A stretch of 64,000 nt of DNA from Clostridioides difficile (GCF_001299635.1 NZ_JRHN01000038.1:124001-188000), one strand, 5' to 3'; shown: positions 28,023 to 36,856, counted from the first letter of the stretch. The notes: generated from the letters alone by a model not told the origin. Made by a program: numbers and translations.

Positions 28023-28368
28023 AATAAATACCTCCCATAAGACATCCGAATAATATATAGTATTAAATATTTATTGTAGTTGTTACAAAAATGTATCTAT
28101 ATTTATTCAATTTCTACAAAAACCTAAAAATAAATTTAAGTTTTATGTTTTAAACAATGTTTAATCTTGGGTAAATTATATTGATTATTTATAATTTAAA
28201 GGGTAAAATTAAAATAATATTATTTTAGAGTACTATATATAAATACTAATTTATATGAAAAGAATTTATATATAAAGTTAGATTATTTTTATATGAAATA
28301 ACCTAACTTTATATTTTGCAATTACTTGAGTATTACTGGACAAACATAATTAAAATGGAGGAAATTAT
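28023..28368. other. Divergent intergenic region with a 15-bp hairpin
   Basis: TAAAGTTAG-TTATTT at 28273 pairs with AAATAA-CTAACTTTA ending at 28311 with a single mismatch; no long T-run follows. It is either in the leader of the methyltransferase or an old terminator. The region should also carry the promoter of the split binding-protein gene. No riboswitch family recognised. Confidence 0.5.
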
Positions 28369-29103
28369 ATGAAACAAAATAAATATGATAATGATGAATT
28401 CTTTGATAAATACAGTAAAATGGAACGTTCTATAAATGGTCTAGCAGGTGCTGGAGAATGGCATGTTTTAAAAAAAATGTTACCAGAATTTAAAGGAAAA
28501 CGCGTTTTAGATTTGGGCTGTGGATTTGGATGGCACTGTCAATATGCAGTTGAAAATGGAGCAGATTCTGCTATTGGAATTGATATTTCAGAAAAAATGC
28601 TAAAAGAAGCTAGAAACAAAACAAAATTTGATAATATAAAATACATATGTATGCCTATTGAAGATATTAATTTTCCAAAAGATAGTTTTGATATAGTTAT
28701 TAGTTCTTTGGCACTACATTATATTCAATCATTTGAAGATATATGTAATAAAATAAGTGACTGCCTTTCAAGTGGAGGTGAGTTCGTATTTTCTGTTGAA
28801 CATCCTATATTCACTGCATATGGAACTCAAGAATGGTATTGTGACAAGGATGGTAATCATCTTCATTGGCCAGTTGATAGATATTTTACAGAAGGAGTAC
28901 GTAAATCTAATTTTTTAGGAGAAGAAGTTATAAAATATCATAAAACACTGACAACTTATCTAAATACTTTAAATAAAACTGGATTTGAAATATTAGAAAT
29001 AATCGAACCTCAACCAGAAGAAAAACTATTAGATACAATTCCTGAAATGAAAGATGAATTACGCAGACCTATGATGTTACTTGTAGCTGCAAGAAAAAGA
29101 TAG
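28369..29103 (+). CDS. Class I SAM-dependent methyltransferase
   Basis: 244 residues. Motif I is VLDLGCGFGWHCQYA, followed by the acidic end of strand 2 (GIDISEKML) and motif IV-like SFDIVISSLALHYI. The fold is that of UbiE/BioC-type small-molecule methyltransferases; the substrate is unknown. GGAGG is present upstream and the gene stands alone between two transcription units. Confidence 0.9.
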   Translation: MKQNKYDNDEFFDKYSKMERSINGLAGAGEWHVLKKMLPEFKGKRVLDLGCGFGWHCQYAVENGADSAIGIDISEKMLKEARNKTKFDNIKYICMPIEDINFPKDSFDIVISSLALHYIQSFEDICNKISDCLSSGGEFVFSVEHPIFTAYGTQEWYCDKDGNHLHWPVDRYFTEGVRKSNFLGEEVIKYHKTLTTYLNTLNKTGFEILEIIEPQPEEKLLDTIPEMKDELRRPMMLLVAARKR

Positions 29104-29221
29104 TAAAGAATAGTTAATTTAGCTTATAGAGAAAATTTTAAATGCTAAGCTGAAAGATTAATTGTATTTTTTAAAGAAGGCAAAAGTAATGATTTCTTTT
29201 GCCTTTTCTAGTAAGTAATAA

Positions 29222-29713
29222 TTATACTTCTACATAATATATTTCATTTCCATTTTGCTCTATAAGTTTTTTCATGTCTTCAAATTTCAAAAACACAGTA
29301 GCTGTGTTGTCATTTGGATGTATACCTATTTTATCCATTTTTAATAAATCTTTATCAAATACAACTTTTACAACAGCATCTGTATCATTTAATATACCAA
29401 AAGGAGTTACAGCTCCCTTAGTAAGTTTTAAGTATTTCTGAAGTCTTTCTTCTGATGCAAAACTAAGAGGCTTACTATCAATTTGTTGACGAATGTCTTT
29501 TAAATCTGCTTTTTTATCCTTACCTAGTACAACTAAAAAATGTTCTTTCCCTTTAGCATCACGAAGAAATAAATTTTTTACAACAAATTCCATATGTAAT
29601 GTTTCTAATTGTTCCATTTCTTCAATTGTATAAACTGGTGGATGATTTACAGCTTCATAAGGTATATTTAATTCATCCAATTTTCTATATACTTCTTGTT
29701 GTTGAGTATCCAT
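29222..29713 (-). CDS. YbaK/ProX-type aminoacyl-tRNA deacylase (prolyl-tRNA editing)
   Basis: 163 residues. The whole protein matches the YbaK/EbsC/ProXp family that clears mischarged tRNA such as Ala-tRNA(Pro): AVNHPPVYTIEEMEQL at the N-terminus, KNLFLRDAKG with the conserved lysine, and GAVTPFGILND near the C-terminus. AGGAGGA precedes the ATG on the minus strand. Single gene; its neighbours give no further hint. Confidence 0.92.
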   Translation of the reverse strand: MDTQQQEVYRKLDELNIPYEAVNHPPVYTIEEMEQLETLHMEFVVKNLFLRDAKGKEHFLVVLGKDKKADLKDIRQQIDSKPLSFASEERLQKYLKLTKGAVTPFGILNDTDAVVKVVFDKDLLKMDKIGIHPNDNTATVFLKFEDMKKLIEQNGNEIYYVEV

Positions 29714-30061
29714 AATATCCTCCTATTAGAAATTTATTTTATATATAAACAATATTATCACATAAAACTTCAAAAGAAAACGTTTTATGGTGTGTAAATG
29801 CTATATTATTTGCTTTTAGATAAAGCTCTAATGTACAAATATAATTCTATAAAGTTAAAAAATTTTAAAAATACTTGTAAAAAGAACATTATTTACTATT
29901 TATAAATTATATAAAAAGAGATTATATAAAGTCACATATGAAAAAACTATATTATACTATCTTTTCTTTTTGGAATAAACTATACTTTAAATAGAGATAT
30001 TTAATTTTAATAAATTTTACAGTATTAACAGTAAATTACCTTAGAAAGGAACGTGCTTTAT
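29714..30061. other. Divergent intergenic region
   Basis: AT-rich, with promoters expected for both flanking genes; I see no structured element or small gene. AAAGGA at 30045-30050 is the ribosome site for the next gene. Confidence 0.45.
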
Positions 30062-30445
30062 ATGTCTACAGACAAAGTTGTTGGAATCATAGATGAAGAA
30101 ACTGCAGAACTTGCTGGAATTGAATATACTGGTAAAATTTATGCTTCTTCTGGTGTTATAAAACATATAAAGAAAAAACATAGGTGTCAATTAAGTAAGG
30201 ATATTGTTAATGATATAATAGATACTATAAAAATGGTACTCAAATCTCCTGAATATATAGGCAGTCATCCTAAAAAGCCTGGAAAAAGTGTGGAGTTTAT
30301 AAAAAAAATTGGTGATTATATTTTAGTGGCTACAGAACTAGATACAAAAAAGGGATATTTATATGTATCTTCACTATATGCTATAAAAGAAGCGAAATTA
30401 GAAAGTAGAATTAGTAGTGGAAGAGTAAAACAATACGAAAGTTAA
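30062..30445 (+). CDS. PBECR-type (barnase/EndoU/ColicinE5/RelE-like) small protein
   Basis: 127 residues from ATG 30062. The C-terminal two-thirds resemble the phage-borne PBECR nuclease-like family: a helix pair around HIKKKHRCQ, then YIGSHPKKPGKSVEFIKKIG, a strand pair YILVATELDTKKGYLYVSSL, and a final helix with SRISSGRVK. In phages such domains sit at the C-terminus of MuF or toxin proteins; here the domain is free-standing. No antitoxin gene is adjacent. The family assignment is from memory of its motif pattern and is only moderately sure. Confidence 0.6.
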   Translation: MSTDKVVGIIDEETAELAGIEYTGKIYASSGVIKHIKKKHRCQLSKDIVNDIIDTIKMVLKSPEYIGSHPKKPGKSVEFIKKIGDYILVATELDTKKGYLYVSSLYAIKEAKLESRISSGRVKQYES

Positions 30446-30526
30446 CATAATATTATTATTTTTGAAACTATTGAAAAATATTGTTAAATAAGTTATAATA
30501 TTAATATATATGTAGATATTTATTAG

Positions 30527-30612
30527 TTAGATTTGAGGTTGGAAAGGGCACCCAATACGCTACTATGGAGTAGTTAATAGAGATGCAGGATACGCCGCCC
30601 TGCCAAATCTAA
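30527..30612 (+). ncRNA. Structured RNA with four-way-junction-like fold, class unknown
   Basis: Outer stem TTAGATTTG (30527-30535) pairs with CAAATCTAA (30604-30612). Inside are three hairpins: TTGG/CCAA (30539-30542/30552-30555), CTACT/AGTAG (30560-30564/30569-30573) and GCAGG/CCTGC (30585-30589/30599-30603). GGGC in the first loop could pair with GCC in the third loop. The GC content is clearly above the surroundings. A terminator follows at 30622-30656. The strand is set by the terminator. I cannot match it to a known riboswitch or sRNA family. Confidence 0.65.
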
Positions 30613-30621
30613 TTACATTTA

Positions 30622-30656
30622 AAAGAGAGGATTAATTCCTCTCTTATTGTTTTTTG
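30622..30656 (+). terminator. Terminator after the structured RNA
   Basis: AAGAGAGGA pairs with TCCTCTCTT around a 4-base loop, then TATTGTTTTTT. Ten bases from the RNA's outer stem, so it either ends a free sRNA or is its expression platform. Confidence 0.85.
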
Positions 30657-30887
30657 AACTATTAAGTAAATTTATATAAAAGATTTGAAGTATAAGAATA
30701 CTTACTTTATCCTAAATAATTTCTTAGATATTCATATAATGTGATTTATGGAATAATATGAATAATCTTATATCTATAAAAAAGTATTTTTTTGTATTAG
30801 TTTCTAAAAATTTAGTTAGAAACTATATCATTATGGAAAAAAATGTATTATAATATTTAGAAATATTATAATAAGGGGCGATTAGAT

Positions 30888-31271
30888 ATGAGTTTATCAA
30901 AGAAAATAGAAGATAAGAGAAAAGCTAAACAAAGAGCTGAAAAAGTTAAGCAAGCTAAAGTTGCTACAGCTGGTGTAGTGTTAGGAGCAGTTACTGGTGC
31001 AGTGAGTGGAGTATTGTTGGCTCCTAAATCAGGAAAAGAAACAAGAGAAGACATAAAAGATGCTTCACAACAGATTGTTGAAAAAATAAATATTAAAACA
31101 GTAGATGTAAAAGATAAAATGTCTAACAAGCTAGAAGATAGAAGAGGAAATTTTATGGAATCAAAGAAAAAAATAAGAAAGTATATAGATACTAAAAAGA
31201 ACATTGAGCATTCTAATGAGGAAGATAAAATAATAGATATTGTTGAACCAGTTAGTGTCACTGAGGAATAG
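30888..31271 (+). CDS. YtxH-family protein
   Basis: 127 residues. After a basic N-terminus, residues about 28-47 form the glycine/alanine-rich membrane segment of the YtxH family (GAVTGAVSGVLLAPKSGKETRED); LLAPKSGKE is its signature. The remainder is a charged helix. The role is uncertain; B. subtilis relatives are general-stress proteins. It lies 2 bases before a DUF948 gene, the same pairing as ytxH/ytxG in B. subtilis. Confidence 0.85.
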   Translation: MSLSKKIEDKRKAKQRAEKVKQAKVATAGVVLGAVTGAVSGVLLAPKSGKETREDIKDASQQIVEKINIKTVDVKDKMSNKLEDRRGNFMESKKKIRKYIDTKKNIEHSNEEDKIIDIVEPVSVTEE

Positions 31272-31273
31272 GA

Positions 31274-31624
31274 ATGAACAATACAATAACAATCAATATA
31301 AGTATAATATATATATTATTAGCTATACTTGGATGTGTTGCTTTAGTTTATTTAATTATTGTACTTGCTAAATTACATAAGATTTTAAGTAATGTTGGAA
31401 CTGTTTTAAATGATAATACACAAAATATAAATACAACTTTAAATAATCTTCCTAGTGTTGTAGAGAATTTTGGAGAAGTAGGAGAAAATATGAAAGATGT
31501 AACTGAAGCAGTTACTGAAGTTACAGCAGATTTTCTTGTTACTAAAGACAGTGTCAAATCAAATATGGATGTTATAGTTGATATATTGACTATAATCAAA
31601 AACATTTTTTTAGATAAAAAATAA
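31274..31624 (+). CDS. DUF948 (YtxG-like) membrane protein
   Basis: 116 residues: one N-terminal membrane helix (about 8-30), then a helical tail with NTQNINTTLNNLPSVVENFGEVGENM, typical of DUF948. It starts 2 bases after the YtxH gene and should be cotranscribed and probably act together with it at the membrane. Confidence 0.8.
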   Translation: MNNTITINISIIYILLAILGCVALVYLIIVLAKLHKILSNVGTVLNDNTQNINTTLNNLPSVVENFGEVGENMKDVTEAVTEVTADFLVTKDSVKSNMDVIVDILTIIKNIFLDKK

Positions 31625-31692
31625 TTCTAGTTTTAATGAAAAAATTATTAAAACAGAAAATAATTTATCGATAAAATTAATATGAATAAATA

Positions 31693-31740
31693 AAGATGTA
31701 TCTATTAATTAATAAACTAACAAGTAGATACATCTTTTTA
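31693..31740. terminator. Bidirectional terminator between ytxG-like gene and amidase gene
   Basis: AAGATGTATCTA pairs with TAGATACATCTT, followed by TTTTATT on the plus strand and A/T-rich on the other; it serves convergent genes. Confidence 0.85.
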
Positions 31741-31767
31741 TTAGATTTTTATAAAATAATCATTCTC

Positions 31768-32550
31768 TTATAATTTATCTATTTGTTTTAATGCTAATTT
31801 AACAGTTTCATATCTATCAGCACCATTTATTACTACATCACCTTTTACAAGTTTATTAGCTTCTCCACCTATAACATAAACTTTTTTCCCTAAACCTTGC
31901 TTATAACTAGATGCTTCAACCATTAAAACATCTTTTAATTGCCAGTATAAAATCTGAGCTGCTACTTTGTCAGCATCTCCTGTATAAACTATTACATTTT
32001 CATACACTTTATTTCCCCCCTGAGAATCTGATATAGATTTATTTAATATTCCTTCTGCTATCAATTTAGCAACTTTATCTTTATTGTTAATGTAGTAATC
32101 TGTATCTGCCTTACTATCTACAAAACATACTTCTATTAATATTGCTGGTGCATCAGTATGATTAAGCCAATAAAGACCTCTAACATCAGATTTTGCTCCT
32201 CTGTTTTTAAATACTGTAGCTAATTTAGCATTTACTCTTTCTGCATGTATTTTCCCATTATTAGTTTTATATATTGTTTCTGTACCTTCTGGAGCTGAAG
32301 TTGTGACATTTGCATTAAAATGAATTTGAACAGCTAAATCAGTTTCTTGTTTGTTTGCTATTTTACACTGGTCTACTAAATGATTATTTGATTCATCAAC
32401 TCTTCCTGTGTAAACAGTAGCTCCCCCCATTTTAAGCCATTTGACAATCAAGTCATTCATTATTCTTGTTTCTTTACCTTCATTTATATATCCAACAGCT
32501 CCTGTACCTTTTCCAGTTAAAGTATGCCCTGGTATTACTACTACTTTCAA
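31768..32550 (-). CDS. N-acetylmuramoyl-L-alanine amidase with one CWB2 cell-wall-binding unit
   Basis: TTG 32550 is preferred: AAGGAG lies 9 bases before it and directly abuts the ATG at 32559. 260 residues. The Amidase_3 domain has VVIPGHTLTG with the first zinc His, NEGKETR with the Glu, QIHFNAN with the second His, and EVCFVDSKAD with the catalytic Glu. Residues about 175-260 are a single CWB2-type unit (YTGDADKVAAQILYWQLKD; VYVIGGEANKLVKG; INGADRYET), the domain that anchors C. difficile proteins to the wall. There is no signal peptide, which resembles phage endolysins or a spore-lysis enzyme. Confidence 0.88.
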   Translation of the reverse strand: MKVVVIPGHTLTGKGTGAVGYINEGKETRIMNDLIVKWLKMGGATVYTGRVDESNNHLVDQCKIANKQETDLAVQIHFNANVTTSAPEGTETIYKTNNGKIHAERVNAKLATVFKNRGAKSDVRGLYWLNHTDAPAILIEVCFVDSKADTDYYINNKDKVAKLIAEGILNKSISDSQGGNKVYENVIVYTGDADKVAAQILYWQLKDVLMVEASSYKQGLGKKVYVIGGEANKLVKGDVVINGADRYETVKLALKQIDKL

Positions 32551-32690
32551 GCTATGCATCTCCTTTTCAATTAAATTTAACCTCTATTTAATATATGCAT
32601 AACTTAGAAATTTGTTTCTTTTTATGTCTTATAGATTTAATATAAGATATCTTGTAAATTCATAGAGCATTTAGGTAAAATGTATTAAAG

Positions 32691-33128
32691 TTATAGTTTT
32701 GTATATAATACATTGCTTGATTTCAATAATTTTATAGCATATTCATCCATTCTATATCCATTTCTATAATATATATGTTTAATTCCAGATTGAATTATGG
32801 CTTTAGTACAATTTAAACATGGAAAATGAGTTACATAAATGGAACAATCTTTAACTGCGATACCTTCTTTGGCACAATAGTAAAGAGCATTTTGTTCAGC
32901 ATGAATTGTCCTAATACAATGTCCATCTCTCATCTCATGACCAACTTCACTGCAATGCTTATCTCCAGAAATACTACCATTATAACCAGTAGATACAATT
33001 CTATTTCCTGAATTTACAATTATAGCACCTACATAGGCTCTATCACAAGTACCTCTTTCAGCTACTGTCTCACATAATCTCATAAAATATTCTTGCCATG
33101 AACATCTATTTTGAATTTTATTTTCCAA
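32691..33128 (-). CDS. Deoxycytidylate deaminase (ComEB-type)
   Basis: 145 residues. Deaminates dCMP to dUMP for thymidylate synthesis. The zinc site is HAEQNAL with the catalytic Glu and PCLNCTKAI with two Cys. An extra N-terminal Cys/His cluster (YNGSISGDKHCSEVGHEM) matches the second zinc site of dCMP deaminases. The name comEB is by homology; no competence operon is present here. Confidence 0.9.
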   Translation of the reverse strand: MENKIQNRCSWQEYFMRLCETVAERGTCDRAYVGAIIVNSGNRIVSTGYNGSISGDKHCSEVGHEMRDGHCIRTIHAEQNALYYCAKEGIAVKDCSIYVTHFPCLNCTKAIIQSGIKHIYYRNGYRMDEYAIKLLKSSNVLYTKL

Positions 33129-33236
33129 ATTAATCCCTCCAAACTTATGTCTAATATATAAGGTTTATACCTTAAAAATAGTATTAAAAACAAATTTATA
33201 TATAAATATGTTAGAAACAAAGCAATTTAAAATAAG

Positions 33237-33267
33237 AAAACTGTCTCAATAAAATCGAGACAGTTTT
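33237..33267 (-). terminator. Terminator of the small 33279-33413 gene
   Basis: AAAACTGTCTC pairs with GAGACAGTTTT; on the minus strand it follows the small gene's stop by 12 bases. Confidence 0.85.
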
Positions 33268-33278
33268 ATAATCAAGGT

Positions 33279-33413
33279 TTATAATAGAAGTTCATATTTT
33301 TCTTTAAATTCTTTTACAGCTTCAGGCCATGCCTTTTGCTCTGTAATCCCTTTTTCTTTAGCTATTTTAATTGCAATTTTTCTTATCATTGCAGCTCCCT
33401 CTAATATTCCCAT
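33279..33413 (-). CDS. Small protein of unknown function (44 residues)
   Basis: ATG 33413 follows AGGGAGA at good spacing; the longer frame upstream has no ribosome site. The peptide is helical and lysine-rich (AAMIRKIAIKIAKEKGITEQKAWPE). It has its own terminator, supporting a real gene. No family recognised. Confidence 0.65.
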   Translation of the reverse strand: MGILEGAAMIRKIAIKIAKEKGITEQKAWPEAVKEFKEKYELLL

Positions 33414-33790
33414 TTTTAATCTCCCTTCAAATATCTTTTTGTATAGAATATAAATAGTGCTAAGATTTATTACATGCTGCATATACAATATTTATACAAC
33501 ATGTAACTTCTAAATTCCTTTTATTTTCATACGTCTTTAACCGACATATAATTATATTCAGTAAGTTTTAAAATTATCACTTAAATAATTATTATTTAAT
33601 CTTTTTTATTATTTACTTTCTTATTTACACACTAAAAACTGTAGGTAAATTTGTCTTATATCTTCACAAATATTCCTACAGCTTTAATTATTAAAAATGT
33701 ATCTCTTTAATTTCGAAAAATGATTACTTATAAGAAATCATTTCTTATTATAATCACTAAAATAATCAAATATTTTGAATAAAATTTTAC
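33414..33790. other. Intergenic region with two hairpins
   Basis: On the minus strand the permease gene is followed by a hairpin at 33717-33756 (GATTAC...GTAATC arms with a T-run), its probable terminator. A second hairpin pairs CTGTAGG (33639-33645) with CCTACAG (33675-33681). The remainder is AT-rich and should hold the promoter of the small gene. Confidence 0.6.
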
Positions 33791-34591
33791 TTATCTAGAA
33801 TTGTATATTTTTTCTATAATATTAACTACAGCGTACATTGCCCATGCACAGATAGCCAATACAAATACGCCCATCATTACTAAATCTAATTTGAATACTT
33901 GAGAGCCATATACTATTAAGTATCCTATTCCATATCTTGAAACCAAAAACTCTCCAACAATTACACCTACCCATGCCATACCAATATTAATCTTAGTTAA
34001 ATTTATCAAATTTCCTGTATTTGCAGGTAGTATAAGTTTAAAAAGTATTTGGGATTTACTTGCTCCAAAACTTTTTAGCATTTTAATTTTCTCTTCATCT
34101 ATATTCATAAAATAATTGTAAGCTGAAAGTATAGTAACAACAACCGAAATAGTTACAGCTGTTACGACGATTCCTTCTATTCCAGCACCTACCCAAACTA
34201 TAATTATAGGAGCCAAAGCAGTCTTAGGAAGAGCATTTAAAACTACCAAAAATGGGTCTAATATTTTTGATAATTTCTCTGACCACCAAAGAGCAATTGC
34301 TACCAATATACCTAAAACAGTCCCTATAACAAGACCAAGGACAGTTTCATATACAGATATTCCAATATGCTTAAATAACTGTCCACTAGATGCATATTGA
34401 ATAAATAAATTGTAAATATCACTTGGTTTGCTAAATAGAAATGTATTTATAACATTTAAGTCAGCTAGAAGTTCCCAGACTATGATAAAACCAATTAGAA
34501 TTAATAACTGGTAGAACAATACATTTCTTTTTTCTCTTTTTACACCTTTAACATAGTTTATATATCCTTCTGATCTTTTATTAAGCCTCAT
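33791..34591 (-). CDS. ABC transporter permease (SsuC/ThiX-type)
   Basis: 266 residues with about six membrane segments. The binding-protein-dependent transport motif is visible around residues 175-215 (KMLKSFGASKSQILFKLILPAN, the EAA-like loop that contacts the ATPase). It belongs to the sulfonate/nitrate/taurine/HMP permease family. Its ATG overlaps the end of the ATPase gene by 11 bases. Because that ATPase gene is interrupted by element 2, the permease is likely poorly transcribed and without its energy source. Confidence 0.92.
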   Translation of the reverse strand: MRLNKRSEGYINYVKGVKREKRNVLFYQLLILIGFIIVWELLADLNVINTFLFSKPSDIYNLFIQYASSGQLFKHIGISVYETVLGLVIGTVLGILVAIALWWSEKLSKILDPFLVVLNALPKTALAPIIIVWVGAGIEGIVVTAVTISVVVTILSAYNYFMNIDEEKIKMLKSFGASKSQILFKLILPANTGNLINLTKINIGMAWVGVIVGEFLVSRYGIGYLIVYGSQVFKLDLVMMGVFVLAICAWAMYAVVNIIEKIYNSR

Positions 34592-34763
34592 GTGTATCTA
34601 GCTCCTTCCATAATATGTCGAAATACTTTTGAAAATCCGGAACTTTACGTGTTTTGAGAGGCGTTTTTGTTCCATCCATATTAAGTTCAATGTCGTAAAT
34701 GTTTTTTATGGTAGCAGGTCTTTTAGATAATATTGCAACCTTATCTGATATGCTTATTGCTTC
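34581..34763 (-). pseudogene. 3' fragment of ABC transporter ATPase gene, split by element 2
   Basis: It encodes about the last 60 residues (EAISISDKVAILSKRPA onward, the part after the H-loop). Joining 53891-53316 to 34757-34581 keeps the frame and gives 250 codons, with THDIGEAISISDKV read across the junction as in intact SsuB/ThiZ proteins. The fragment has no ribosome site of its own. Confidence 0.92.
34758..34763. other. attL core of element 2
   Basis: TGCTTC. The rejoined chromosomal site has TGATAT and ATATCA flanking a 16-base centre, a dyad typical of serine-integrase attB sites. Confidence 0.75.
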
Positions 34764-34785
34764 TACTATCACTAAGAAAGTGCAA

Positions 34786-36384
34786 CTAATTATTTAAAGA
34801 AACAGAATCATCTATTTCAGCACCCATATAAATAATGTTAAGGTCTCCTAAACTACTATCCCAAATAATAGAATCAATAATAGTAGACAATAATAATCTC
34901 TTATCCTCTAGGCTAGCATTATCAACTTCATTATTAAATTTCTTTAAATTACTAACAATAATGTCCAAATTAAAACAATCACTACTAGTATTTATATCAC
35001 TAGACTCTAAGTCATCAATCTTACTCTTTAAGATACTAATCTCATTATTTAAACTTTCAACTTGAGAAATTATGTAATCAGAAGCGATACTGCCAGTATT
35101 TTTTGCAAGCTCTTTAATTAAATTGTTAATAAGTTTTTCCTTCTCTAAAATCTTGTTTTTAAGTAAATTAGCCTCGGAGTGTAAATCATTAAAGGCATAA
35201 TCAATCTTAATTTTATTACTATCAAATGCACTTATGATAGATTCTAAATCACAGTTTTTAATTTTATCTACAACTAAACTTTCAACTAATGGACCATTAA
35301 GATTTTTACAGTTACAACCATCAACACCAAGTGTTTTTTTAGTTCCACATACATAATAATATTTTAAATCTTTATCAGTTTTTTTACCTTTATAAGTGAT
35401 TCTCATATTAGCACCACACTTACTACATTTTATAAGACCAGATAAAAGAGCAGTTTTACCAGTTGCTATTCTAGGCGCTTTATCACGATTTTTATCCAGT
35501 TGATTTTGTGTTTTAAGCCATATCTCAGGTTCTATAACTCCAAGATGCTTTGCAATTGCAGCTATGGAATCAGACGTATTTTTAGCATATGTCAATATTC
35601 CACATTTTCCATCTGGAGTTCCTATAACCTCCATACCATTATCTCTGAGATATTTTAAAATTTCATCATTAGCTTTTACATATGCTGGATTTCTAAGTAT
35701 TCTAGATAAAGAGCTAGGGTCAAATTTACCACCATGAGGACCTCTTATACTATTGTGATAGACATATTTATATAATTTTGATAAGGACCTAAATTCTAAG
35801 TACTTATTATATATTAGCTTTACAATCTCCATTTGTTCATCATTTACTTGGAGTTTATACATACTTCTTTCTTTTAGATTTTCATCCAAAAAAGTGATTT
35901 TTTCACTGTTAAATCCATGAGGTGTTTTGCCTCCAAGCCATCTACCACTACGAGCCAATTCATACATATTATCTTTTACACGTTCTGCAATGGTTTCTCT
36001 TTCTAATTGAGCAAATACACTTGATATAAACATCATAGCTCTTCCCATTGGAGTAGAGGTATCAAATTGTTCTTTAATAGATATAAACGATATATCTAGT
36101 TTGTTTAATTTTTCTATTAAAGTAGAAAAATCAGATACATTTCTCGAAATTCTATCCAATCTATAACAAATTAGATAATTAAATTTTTTGTCCTTGGCAT
36201 CTTGCATCATTTTTTTAAATTGTGGTCTATCTATATTACTACCACTAAAGCCCTCATCTTCATATATATAAAAATCTTCTATACCAATAGATTTGGCATA
36301 ATCCATACATAGTTGTATTTGATTTTCTATAGAATCACCTTTCCCAGTGAATCTTGATTTTCTTGAATAAATTGCAGCTTTCAA
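34786..36384 (-). CDS. Large serine recombinase (integrase of element 2)
   Basis: 532 residues. The catalytic serine is in YSRKSRFTGKGDS; YRLDRISRN and FSSVFAQLERETI-like helix residues follow (ISSVFAQLERETIAERV). The recombinase domain has GGKTPHGFN and LSRILRNPAYV; the zinc ribbon is CSKCGANM then CGTKKTLGVDGCNC; a coiled coil lies near 395-450. The stop codon touches the AAAGTGCAAC terminal repeat. It is only distantly similar to the recombinase of element 1. It should integrate at TGCTTC. AGGAGG precedes the start. Confidence 0.95.
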   Translation of the reverse strand: MKAAIYSRKSRFTGKGDSIENQIQLCMDYAKSIGIEDFYIYEDEGFSGSNIDRPQFKKMMQDAKDKKFNYLICYRLDRISRNVSDFSTLIEKLNKLDISFISIKEQFDTSTPMGRAMMFISSVFAQLERETIAERVKDNMYELARSGRWLGGKTPHGFNSEKITFLDENLKERSMYKLQVNDEQMEIVKLIYNKYLEFRSLSKLYKYVYHNSIRGPHGGKFDPSSLSRILRNPAYVKANDEILKYLRDNGMEVIGTPDGKCGILTYAKNTSDSIAAIAKHLGVIEPEIWLKTQNQLDKNRDKAPRIATGKTALLSGLIKCSKCGANMRITYKGKKTDKDLKYYYVCGTKKTLGVDGCNCKNLNGPLVESLVVDKIKNCDLESIISAFDSNKIKIDYAFNDLHSEANLLKNKILEKEKLINNLIKELAKNTGSIASDYIISQVESLNNEISILKSKIDDLESSDINTSSDCFNLDIIVSNLKKFNNEVDNASLEDKRLLLSTIIDSIIWDSSLGDLNIIYMGAEIDDSVSLNN

Positions 36385-36679
36385 AATTAAGACCTCCTAT
36401 AAATTCGAGCTATCTATTTTAAATTATTTATTATAGTATTTCAAATGAATATATTAATTAATTGAATTTATATAATTATCCCCTTTATAATATATGACTA
36501 TTTATTTTTTTTATTTCTTTGCCATTAAAATTCCAAATGAGTTGGGCAAATTGATACTTAGTTGTATCAGGACAAATCTATAACTTCATAGATTAATATA
36601 AGATACTTAAAATCCAGATATTTTAAAATATGATTTTTAAAACTAGTAGTTATAACAAAAATGTGTAGGGGGCTTGCAT
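36385..36679. other. Divergent region between recombinase and first rightward gene
   Basis: AT-rich; should contain the recombinase promoter on one strand and that of the 58-residue protein on the other. TAGGGGG at 36666 is the ribosome site of the latter. No structured element recognised. Confidence 0.45.
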
Positions 36680-36856
36680 ATGGAAATCAAGGTTATAGAA
36701 ATTTTTCCTAAAGATGGAGCTAAACTCAATGAAATAGAAATGGCTAAAGCTAATTGGTTTGTAAATATAATAAGTAAAAAATATCCTAAAGAAATTTTAG
36801 GGGAGGCTTTTACCCTTTTAGAAAAAGAATTAAACGTAAGTAAAGCTGATACATAA
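36680..36856 (+). CDS. Small protein of unknown function at the head of the eut island
   Basis: 58 residues from ATG 36680, with GTAGGGGG upstream. Begins MEIKVIEIFPKDGAKLNEIE and ends in a helix. No family recognised. Placed between the recombinase and the first eut gene, it could be a recombination directionality factor by position and size, but nothing in the sequence proves it. Confidence 0.6.
   Translation: MEIKVIEIFPKDGAKLNEIEMAKANWFVNIISKKYPKEILGEAFTLLEKELNVSKADT

Larger units (their letters stand above)
30446..30887. other. Intergenic region around the structured RNA
   Basis: It contains the structured RNA and its terminator, then about 230 AT-rich bases in which I see nothing except the expected promoter of the YtxH gene. 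TTATAATATT at about 30495-30504 could be part of a promoter for the RNA. Confidence 0.5.

Noticed and set aside
28023-28368. TPP or other thiamine-type riboswitch before the split binding-protein gene
   Set aside because: No CTGAGA or matching thi-box segment is seen on the minus strand, so the ligand of the transporter cannot be inferred this way.
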